Below are positions 17,401 through 23,762 of a DNA stretch of 37,374 nucleotides, in pieces. Made by a program: the position numbers and the translations under genes. The notes beneath the pieces were generated by a model that saw only the letters and a program-made list of their open reading frames with translations, was not told where the DNA came from and ran no database searches. The stretch is from an uncultured Lachnospiraceae bacterium (GTDB lineage Bacteria; Bacillota; Clostridia; Lachnospirales; Lachnospiraceae). Position 1 is the first letter of the stretch. Every line of letters begins with the position of its first letter. Location of the stretch: NCBI GenBank assembly GCA_947644545.1, contig CANRZW010000035.1, positions 1 through 37,374 on the forward strand, in the 5' to 3' direction.

Positions 17401-18333
17401 ATGAACGGATATACATTAAGGCAGTCTCTGCTGTTATTTTTGACGGCGGTGATCTGGGGCGTTGCATTTGTAGCCCAGAGTGCGGGTATGGAACACCTGG
17501 GACCTTTTACCTACAATGGCGCGAGGTCCATATTGGGCGGCCTGGTGCTGCTGCCCTGTATAGCGCTGCTTGGCAGGCTGCAGGGTAAGCATATGCCGGA
17601 TGAGAAGGAGGTTGCCGGCATGCAGGAGAGAGGAGAGCAGGCGGCAGGCAGTGATCGAAGACAGCTTCTGACGGGGGGACTGTGCTGCGGCTTCATCCTG
17701 TTTGCGGCGAGCAATTTTCAGCAGTTTGGCATTCAGTATACTACAGTGGGCAAGGCAGGCTTTATCACGGCGATGTACATTCTGATCGTTCCGGTCTTAG
17801 GCCTGTTACTGCATAAGAAGGTGGGACTGCAGGTGTGGATCGGTGTGATTTTCGGTGTGACCGGATTATATCTGTTGTGCATGCAAGACAGCATGCGGCT
17901 GGAAAAGGGCGATGCGCTCGTGCTGGTCTGTGCGTTTATCTTTTCGCTGCACATACTGGTGATCGATCATTTTTCCCAGAAGGTGGACGGCGTTAAGATG
18001 TCCTGCATTCAATTCTGGGTATGTGGTATCCTGTCGCTGCTTTGCAGTCTTTTGTTTGAATCACCGGATCTGAATAGTATTGTGATCTCCTGGCTGCCGA
18101 TCTGTTATGGGGGCATTATGTCCTGCGGTGTGGCCTATACTTTGCAGATCATCGGACAAAAGGGCATGAATCCGACGGTGGCATCCCTGATCTTAAGCCT
18201 GGAATCCGTGGTATCGGTCATAGCAGGATTTCTGCTGTTGGGACAGTCTATGAGCCGCAGGGAGCTGTTCGGATGTCTTATGATGACCATGGCGATCCTG
18301 TTTGCACAGCTGCCGGACCGGAAGAAAGCATAG
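17401..18333 (+). CDS. EamA-family (DMT) transporter
   Basis: 310-residue inner membrane protein with about ten helices in two EamA repeats. The first begins LLLFLTAVIWGVAFVAQSAGMEHLGPFTYNGAR in meaning (that motif spans residues 8-40), and the second begins near residue 170 and includes ASLILSLESVVSVIAGFLLL. These are typical drug/metabolite exporter signatures; substrates of the family include amino acids and small metabolites. A hydrophilic loop of about 30 residues (roughly 60-95, with E, R, G and Q) separates helices 2 and 3, longer than usual. ATG 17401 is preferred over the TTG at 17347 because GGAGG lies just upstream and the earlier start would overlap the terminator. Confidence 0.88.
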   Translation: MNGYTLRQSLLLFLTAVIWGVAFVAQSAGMEHLGPFTYNGARSILGGLVLLPCIALLGRLQGKHMPDEKEVAGMQERGEQAAGSDRRQLLTGGLCCGFILFAASNFQQFGIQYTTVGKAGFITAMYILIVPVLGLLLHKKVGLQVWIGVIFGVTGLYLLCMQDSMRLEKGDALVLVCAFIFSLHILVIDHFSQKVDGVKMSCIQFWVCGILSLLCSLLFESPDLNSIVISWLPICYGGIMSCGVAYTLQIIGQKGMNPTVASLILSLESVVSVIAGFLLLGQSMSRRELFGCLMMTMAILFAQLPDRKKA

Positions 18334-18351
18334 AAGAGATAAGGCGGTGGA

Positions 18352-18380
18352 TTGGCAGATACCCTATTATTTGCTATACT
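18352..18380 (+). promoter_or_regulatory. Sigma-A promoter of the SseB-like gene
   Basis: TTGGCA (18352-18357), 17 bases, TATACT (18375-18380), directly after the EamA transporter gene. Confidence 0.7.
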
Positions 18381-18415
18381 GACAGTAAAGTTATAACAAA
18401 ATCTGAAGGAAAGAA

Positions 18416-19369
18416 ATGGAGTGGAAGAGAATGGCTGAGAATAGATTGGATAATACGAAACTGGAAACGGCAGTGGCAGAGTTTGTGAAGGACAGGCAGC
18501 GGGAGAAGTATGCGGTGGTCATGGAGCTTCTGGAGAAGTCTGTCGTCCTGGTTCCTACGCTGGCGCCGCAGGGATTGGATCAGGAGGCGCAGAAGCAGAT
18601 ACAGGAAGGCGGGCAGGTTAAACTGCCAAAGGATGCCAGGATCATGCCTTGTCTGCTGCGGAAGGAGAACGGAGAGCAGGTATTTCCTGTATTCACTTCG
18701 ATGCCTCAGATTCCTAAGGATAAGAAGAGTCCGGCTGTGGTAGCGATGCCGTTTTTTACCTGTGTGGCAATGGTAATGGGCAATCAGGAGCAGGTAGCTA
18801 CTATCGTGGTGAATCCTTTTACGCATAATGTGGTACTGCCTAAGGAAATTCTGCAGGTGGCTGATAAGCGCAGAAACGTGGTGCAGCAGCCGAAGGCGGT
18901 CAAGCTGACGGAGAAGCAGTTCCAGGATCTGGTGCATAACAGAGTGGTGATGCACCTTTTGCCGAAGTATCTGTTTGCACAGAAGGAAGAGGGGATTGTC
19001 AGCCTGCAGAAGGAGGAAGGAGACTTTATCCTGCAGTTTTACAGAGAAGCATATCCGGAAGGCAGGAAGGATGCCGTGGCGGTGAATCCGGGAGACTTCT
19101 CCGTGATGACATTAAATCTCACGGACAACATGCAGATGACGAGAATCGATATGCCGGCGGATACGGTGAGAAAAGGGATGTGTTATCGGGCTTACGTGAT
19201 GTGGATGCGGGATACGGAGGAAGTCCTCTATTATACCTTCGAGAAGACGGAAGAGGGCAATCAGATCGGAAAGATCACGCCGGAAGGACAGCATGAAGTG
19301 ATAGAGAGTGCGCCGGATAACGGGGCGGAGATCGAGGCAGTCATGCATCTGGCCGAGAGCAGGAGATAA
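18416..19369 (+). CDS. SseB-family protein
   Basis: 317 residues, cytoplasmic. The N-terminal half matches the SseB N-terminal domain pattern: VVLVPTLAPQG, MPCLLRKENGEQVFPVFTSM and the run from VAMPFFTC to VVNPFTHNVVL. The second half (from about residue 150) is a further alpha/beta region with no motif I can name. SseB-domain proteins in Bacillota have no well-established role; the name comes from an E. coli protein linked to serine sensitivity and should not be taken as function. ATG 18416 follows GAAGGA at 5 bases; ATG 18431 is an alternative. It has its own promoter and lies before a HAD phosphatase gene. Confidence 0.8.
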   Translation: MEWKRMAENRLDNTKLETAVAEFVKDRQREKYAVVMELLEKSVVLVPTLAPQGLDQEAQKQIQEGGQVKLPKDARIMPCLLRKENGEQVFPVFTSMPQIPKDKKSPAVVAMPFFTCVAMVMGNQEQVATIVVNPFTHNVVLPKEILQVADKRRNVVQQPKAVKLTEKQFQDLVHNRVVMHLLPKYLFAQKEEGIVSLQKEEGDFILQFYREAYPEGRKDAVAVNPGDFSVMTLNLTDNMQMTRIDMPADTVRKGMCYRAYVMWMRDTEEVLYYTFEKTEEGNQIGKITPEGQHEVIESAPDNGAEIEAVMHLAESRR

Positions 19370-19419
19370 GCGGTGGTAATTTATTATGAACAGAGAGCAG
19401 AATAGAAATGGAGCAGGTC

Positions 19420-20115
19420 ATGACAGATAAAGTAAATATAAGAAATTCGATTGATACCATAGTTTTTGATCTGGACGGTACGCTTCTGAATACGTTAGAA
19501 GACCTGACAGACAGTGTCAACCATGCAATGAGGCAGTTTCGGCTGCCGGAGCATACGATCGAGGAGATCAGAACCTTTGTGGGGAACGGTGCGGCGAAGC
19601 TGATCGAGCGCGCTATCCCGCAGGACACGGAGCATGGTTCTTATGAAGAGATCCTTGATGCGTTCAGGCAGCATTATCAGGAACATTGTGAGGAGAAGAC
19701 CGGGCCGTATGAAGGGGTTCTTAAGATGCTGGAACAGCTGCATGGGGCGGGGTACCGGATGGCGATTGTTTCCAATAAGCCGGACGGCGCCGTGAAACAG
19801 CTTTATGGGAAATATTTTGCGGCCTGGGTGCAGTCTGCGATAGGAGAGCATCCCGGGGCAGGAAAAAAGCCGGCGCCCGATATGGTCTGTCAGGCGCTGG
19901 CCGAATTAAATGCAGATGCTGCACATGCCGTATATGTAGGAGATTCAGAGGTGGATCTGCAGACTGCTGCCAATGTGCCCATGCCCTGCATCAGCGTACT
20001 GTGGGGGTTTCGGACGAAAGAGGAGCTGCTGGCCGCAGGCGCCGCGGATCTTCATATGATCAGGACTCCTCAGGAGCTTCCGGCGTATCTGCGTCGTCTG
20101 GAGCAGGCAGAGTGA
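19420..20115 (+). CDS. HAD-family phosphatase (phosphoglycolate phosphatase-like)
   Basis: 231 residues. HAD motif I DLDGT is at residues 17-21, motif II serine/threonine in MAIVSNKPDG, the motif III lysine in GKKPAPDM, and motif IV in YVGDSEVDLQTA. The helical cap between residues 30 and 90 and overall length fit the Gph/PGP subgroup, which removes phosphate from 2-phosphoglycolate or similar small metabolites. ATG 19420 has GGAG at 6 bases; ATG 19408 adds four residues and is possible. The last 56 bases overlap the end of the minus-strand CNNM gene. The exact substrate is not determinable. Confidence 0.88.
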   Translation: MTDKVNIRNSIDTIVFDLDGTLLNTLEDLTDSVNHAMRQFRLPEHTIEEIRTFVGNGAAKLIERAIPQDTEHGSYEEILDAFRQHYQEHCEEKTGPYEGVLKMLEQLHGAGYRMAIVSNKPDGAVKQLYGKYFAAWVQSAIGEHPGAGKKPAPDMVCQALAELNADAAHAVYVGDSEVDLQTAANVPMPCISVLWGFRTKEELLAAGAADLHMIRTPQELPAYLRRLEQAE

Positions 20116-21352
20116 TCAGTACTTTCAGGATACGGTTATCCTTAATGCCGTCTGCCTGCAGGGTGATGCCGTTCTCCAGGACGATCGTCTCTTTATCCTG
20201 CGGCAGGCGTTCTAATTTCTCGATGATCAGGCCGCCCACCGAATCGTAATCTTCGGAATCCAATTCAATATCCAGCGCGTCATTGATATCGTGGATCTTC
20301 ATGCTGCCGACCACCAGATACTGATCGTCAGTCATCTGCTGGATCAGTTCTTCTTCATCCGCATCGTATTCGTCACGGATCTCACCCACCAGCTCCTCGA
20401 TCATGTCTTCCATGGTGATCATACCGACGGTAGAGCCGTATTCACTGAGGACAAAGGCGATGCTGAGTGATTTCTCGCGGATTTCCATCAGCAGATCAGA
20501 TACGCTCTTGTATTCATAGGTATAGTATGCGTCACGCAGAATCTTCTTGATCTGGAATTTCTCCGGATCTTTCACCAGAATGAAATCTTTAATATTGACT
20601 ACGCCGACAATATGGTCGGGATCACCTTCATAGACAGGGATCCTGGTAAACATGGAAGCCTGGAAAGTGGAGAGCAGTTCCTGATAAGTCGCCTCAATCG
20701 GTACGGTAGTCATCTGGATCCTGGGGATCATGATATCTTTGGCTACGGTGTCGCCGAAATCGAATACATTGTAGATCAGTTCCCGCTCTTCGGTCTCGAT
20801 TACACCGCCTTCGTGGCTTACGTCTACGTAGGTCTTCAGTTCTTTCTCGGTAATGCTGAAGTTGTTGCCGTCAGAACTGATATGCATAAAGCGGAGAATC
20901 CAGTTGGAGATCAGATCCACGACATAGATAACAGGCGTTAAAGCCGTCATAAGCAGACGTATAATGCTGCTGTAGAACAGGGCGATCTGCTCGGCTCTCT
21001 GCATGGCCCAGGTCTTGGGCACGATCTCACCGAACATCAATATGATGAACGTGAGGACGCCGGTTACGATACCGACGGCATGGCTGCCCCATGTTCTGAT
21101 GGCAAAGGTCGTGGCAACGGAAGAAGCGGACAGATTGACAATATTATTGCCGATCAGGATCGCGCTTAACATCTTGCCATATTGATCCAATATGCCAAGA
21201 ACCCTTATGGCCCCTTTGTGATCTTCGCTGGCTAGAGTACGGAGCCGTACTCGGTTGACTGTCGAGAATGATGTCTCGGCAGATGAGAAAAATGCTGATA
21301 ACAGCACCAGAATCAGTAACGATACGAGTTGTATGACACCTGTGGTATCCAA
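20060..21352 (-). CDS. CNNM/CBS-domain membrane protein (HlyC/CorC family)
   Basis: 430 residues, the usual length. The N-terminal CNNM membrane domain begins VIQLVSLLILVLLSAFFSSAETSFS, with three to four helices to about residue 150. A pair of CBS domains follows (about 195-320, including MIPRIQMTTVPI and VVNIKDFILV), then the CorC/HlyC accessory domain with VGSMKIHDINDAL and GGLIIEKLERLPQ. Relatives are linked to magnesium or cobalt export; the hemolysin name is historical. The only usable start is TTG at 21352: a stop codon lies 4 codons upstream and AAGGAG sits about 12 bases away. Its 3' end runs 56 bases into the convergent HAD gene. Confidence 0.9.
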   Translation of the reverse strand: MDTTGVIQLVSLLILVLLSAFFSSAETSFSTVNRVRLRTLASEDHKGAIRVLGILDQYGKMLSAILIGNNIVNLSASSVATTFAIRTWGSHAVGIVTGVLTFIILMFGEIVPKTWAMQRAEQIALFYSSIIRLLMTALTPVIYVVDLISNWILRFMHISSDGNNFSITEKELKTYVDVSHEGGVIETEERELIYNVFDFGDTVAKDIMIPRIQMTTVPIEATYQELLSTFQASMFTRIPVYEGDPDHIVGVVNIKDFILVKDPEKFQIKKILRDAYYTYEYKSVSDLLMEIREKSLSIAFVLSEYGSTVGMITMEDMIEELVGEIRDEYDADEEELIQQMTDDQYLVVGSMKIHDINDALDIELDSEDYDSVGGLIIEKLERLPQDKETIVLENGITLQADGIKDNRILKVLITLPAPDDADTPEAPEES

Positions 21353-21387
21353 TTGAAATGTTCACTCCTTATACTATGTAATAAATT

Positions 21388-21483
21388 ATGTAAGTTACTA
21401 TGAAAGTCTTCGACTTTCACAGCATGGATGGCCATGCGGCCCGCTAGGCGGCAGGCTGCGCATGATGTAAGTTTACTATGAAA
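21388..21483. repeat. Structured intergenic element between near-identical direct repeats
   Basis: An 18-base sequence beginning ATGTAAGTTACTATG (21388-21405) recurs with one extra T at 21465-21483. Between and overlapping them are a perfect hairpin TGAAAGTC-TTC-GACTTTCA (21401-21419), a small GCATGG/CCATGC stem, and a larger GC-rich hairpin in which CATGCG near 21433 can pair with CGCATG near 21459. The element is much more GC-rich than its flanks. It looks like a small inserted or repeated intergenic element, or a leader RNA; it codes for nothing visible. Confidence 0.6.
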
Positions 21484-21579
21484 CCCAATAATGTGTCAAG
21501 TTTTTCCAGAGGCTGGAATATATATTATTGTAACAAGGGGGAGCAGGTCTGGCAGATCTACAGGAATAATGGAGGGAAT

Positions 21580-21954
21580 ATGGGAAAAAAGGAGATTTAT
21601 ACGCAGAAGGCGGTCTTTGTGACAAAGTGTATGCTGGCGGCATATATACTGACGGCGGGTTTATTGCTGCTATTGGCTTTTATGCTGTACCGATTCGGTC
21701 TTTCCGAAAAAATAGTGTCCATATGCATCATCGGCATTTATATCGCGGTTACATTTTTGATCGGGATGTTGTCCGGGAAGCGTGCCGGCAAGAAAAAGTT
21801 TTTGTGGGGACTGGCGATGGGCACGGCCTATTATGTGATCCTGGTGGCAGTATCCCTGATCGTTAACAGAGGACCGCAGGATGTGGCGGGAAACATGTTG
21901 ACGGTGTTTATTTTGTGTGCCGGCAGCGGTATGCTGGGAGGGATGATCAGCTGA
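21580..21954 (+). CDS. TIGR04086-like small membrane protein
   Basis: 124 residues with four membrane helices (about 16-38, 45-65, 75-97 and 103-122) and a basic loop GKRAGKKK between helices 2 and 3. Size, helix layout, the glycine-rich last helix (CAGSGMLGGMIS) and the position just before the SCIFF genes match what I recall of the TIGR04086 family in Clostridia, whose function is unknown. ATG 21580 has GGAGGG three bases upstream; an in-frame start at 21478 would add a Cys/Asn-rich tail overlapping the repeat element and is unlikely. The next gene has its own promoter. Confidence 0.75.
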   Translation: MGKKEIYTQKAVFVTKCMLAAYILTAGLLLLLAFMLYRFGLSEKIVSICIIGIYIAVTFLIGMLSGKRAGKKKFLWGLAMGTAYYVILVAVSLIVNRGPQDVAGNMLTVFILCAGSGMLGGMIS

Positions 21955-22024
21955 CAGGAGAGTCATGACCGAAAAAGATGACCGAAAAAATTTTCTAAAA
22001 ATGCTTTTCCGGCAGTCAAAAGTA

Positions 22025-22033
22025 TGATATACT
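22025..22033 (+). promoter_or_regulatory. Extended -10 promoter of the SCIFF precursor gene
   Basis: TGATATACT contains a TG-extended -10 TATACT (22028-22033). The region 17 bases upstream (TTTTCC, 22005-22010) is a weak -35, as often seen with extended -10 promoters. The leader is about 50 bases. Confidence 0.55.
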
Positions 22034-22090
22034 ACATGAAGTTATGGGATCAAGTCTCATTTGGGATGAAACATAAGGAGGAAATAACGT

Positions 22091-22234
22091 ATGAAACATA
22101 TCAAAACTTTGACGACGAGAGATTTAAAGGAATCCATGAAGAAGGGCGGATGCGGCGAATGCCAGACATCCTGTCAGTCGGCTTGTAAGACATCCTGTAC
22201 CGTAGGTAACCAGAGCTGTGAGAAAGCCAGATAG
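22091..22234 (+). CDS. SCIFF ranthipeptide precursor (six cysteines in forty-five residues)
   Basis: A 47-residue peptide. The leader MKHIKTLTTRDLKESMKKGG is followed by a core with cysteines at 21, 24, 28, 32, 36 and 43 (CGECQTSCQSACKTSC, then VGNQSCEKAR). This is the near-invariant SCIFF sequence of Clostridia. The radical SAM maturase encoded next forms thioether links from core cysteines to other residues of the core, giving a ranthipeptide; in some clostridia such peptides are linked to quorum-sensing-like control. AAGGAGG lies 9 bases before the ATG. The gene is short enough to be missed by automatic annotation. No dedicated leader peptidase or exporter is in the window. Confidence 0.95.
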   Translation: MKHIKTLTTRDLKESMKKGGCGECQTSCQSACKTSCTVGNQSCEKAR

Positions 22235-22284
22235 TCAGGCGCCGCGGTTTACAGTAAGCTTTAGACATTAAAGATTAAGAGATG

Positions 22285-22311
22285 TAAGCAGCGATTTGTG
22301 ATCGCTGCTTA
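22285..22311 (+). promoter_or_regulatory. Hairpin between SCIFF precursor and maturase genes
   Basis: Perfect 11-bp stem (AAGCAGCGAT pairs with ATCGCTGCTT, plus a closing T-A) and loop TTGTG. No T-run follows, so full termination is unlikely. It may stabilise the short precursor mRNA or lower maturase expression, giving a high precursor to enzyme ratio. Confidence 0.65.
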
Positions 22312-22346
22312 TTATGCGTAGGGATATAAAGTATAGGAGAAATAAC

Positions 22347-23762
22347 GTGATACATCAATATGTGAGTAACGAATATAATATCGTGCTGGATGTTAACAGC
22401 GGCTGTGTGCACGTGGTGGATGAATTGACATATCGTGTCATTCCGATGGCAGAAGAAGCGCTTGCGCAGAATACGGAAGGCATGAAGAACCTGACGGCCT
22501 ATGTGGCAGGAAGACTGGCAGAAAGCGGCAGCGAGCCGGTGGAAGTTACGGCATTACAGGAAGTGATGGAGGAGATCCTGGAGCTGAAAGAAGCAGGGAT
22601 GCTGTTTACCGAGGATATTTATGAGAAATATATCGGCGAGTTTAAGAACCGGGAGACAGTGGTGAAGGCGCTTTGCCTGCATATTGCCCATGACTGTAAT
22701 CTGGCCTGTAAGTATTGCTTTGCGGAGGAAGGAGAGTACCATGGCAGAAAAGCGCTGATGAGTTTCGAGGTTGGCAGGAAGGCGCTGGATTTCCTGGTGG
22801 CATCTTCCGGCAGCCGGGTTAATCTGGAAGTGGACTTTTTCGGAGGAGAACCGCTCCTGAACTGGCAGGTCGTGAAAGAGCTGGTGGTCTATGGCAGAAG
22901 TCTGGAAGAACCTTATCATAAGAAGTTCCGTTTTACGCTGACGACAAACGGTGTGCTTCTGAATGATGAGATTCTGGAATTTGCCAACAGGGAGATGGCG
23001 AATATTGTCCTGAGTATTGACGGCAGGAAAGAAGTGCATGATCTGATGCGCCCGCACAGGGGAGGGCAGGGAAGTTATGATGAGGTAGTTCCCAGGTATA
23101 AGAAGGCAGCCGAGAGCAGGAACCAGATGAATTACTATGTCAGAGGCACTTTTACACGGAACAATGTGGATTTTGCAGAGGATGTCATACATCTGGCGGA
23201 TGAGGGATTCAAGCAGATCTCCGTGGAGCCTGTGGTTGCGGCGGATACGGAAGAGTATGCGCTGCGGGAGGAAGACGTTCCGGCCATTCTTGCCGAGTAT
23301 GACAAGCTTGCACTGGAATATATCCGTAGAAAAAAAGCAGGAAAAGGTTTCAATTTCTTTCATTTTATGATAGATTTAGAAGGTGGCCCTTGTGTGGCCA
23401 AGCGGCTGTCTGGCTGCGGGTCGGGAACAGAGTATCTGGCTGTGACGCCCTGGGGAGATCTTTATCCCTGTCATCAGTTTGTGGGGCAGGAAGAGTTCCT
23501 GATGGGCAATGTGGATGAGGGAATCACCCGCACGGATATTAGGGACACTTTTAAAGCCTGCAATGTGTACGCGAAGGAGAAATGCAGGGACTGTTTCGCG
23601 AAATTCTACTGCAGCGGCGGATGTGCTGCCAATGCCTATCATTTTAGCGGCAGTATAGACGGCGCTTACGACCTTGGCTGTGAGCTGCAGAGGAAACGCG
23701 TGGAATGCGCGATCATGATAAAAGCGGCGCTTGCCGATGAGGAAAAGGAGAAAGCATTATGA
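22347..23762 (+). CDS. Radical SAM/SPASM SCIFF peptide maturase
   Basis: 471 residues. The N-terminal precursor-recognition region (VIHQYVSNEYNIVLDVNSGCVHVVDE) is typical of SCIFF maturases. The radical SAM motif has cysteines at 117, 121 and 124 (CNLACKYC), followed by FFGGEPLLNW and VLSIDGRKEVHD. The C-terminal SPASM region holds the auxiliary iron-sulfur cluster cysteines (GGPCVAKRLSGCGSG, LYPCHQF, CRDCFAKFYCSGGC). It uses S-adenosylmethionine to build thioether bonds in the SCIFF core. The GTG at 22347 is chosen: AGGAG is 7 bases upstream and the protein then starts as relatives do; ATG 22314 has no ribosome binding site and abuts a hairpin. Its stop overlaps the secDF start. Confidence 0.94.
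   Translation: MIHQYVSNEYNIVLDVNSGCVHVVDELTYRVIPMAEEALAQNTEGMKNLTAYVAGRLAESGSEPVEVTALQEVMEEILELKEAGMLFTEDIYEKYIGEFKNRETVVKALCLHIAHDCNLACKYCFAEEGEYHGRKALMSFEVGRKALDFLVASSGSRVNLEVDFFGGEPLLNWQVVKELVVYGRSLEEPYHKKFRFTLTTNGVLLNDEILEFANREMANIVLSIDGRKEVHDLMRPHRGGQGSYDEVVPRYKKAAESRNQMNYYVRGTFTRNNVDFAEDVIHLADEGFKQISVEPVVAADTEEYALREEDVPAILAEYDKLALEYIRRKKAGKGFNFFHFMIDLEGGPCVAKRLSGCGSGTEYLAVTPWGDLYPCHQFVGQEEFLMGNVDEGITRTDIRDTFKACNVYAKEKCRDCFAKFYCSGGCAANAYHFSGSIDGAYDLGCELQRKRVECAIMIKAALADEEKEKAL

Noticed and set aside
22314..22346. ATG 22314 as start of the SCIFF maturase
   Set aside because: It has no ribosome binding site, abuts the hairpin at 22285-22311, and would add an Arg/Asn-rich tail; GTG 22347 has AGGAG and gives the N-terminus expected for the family.
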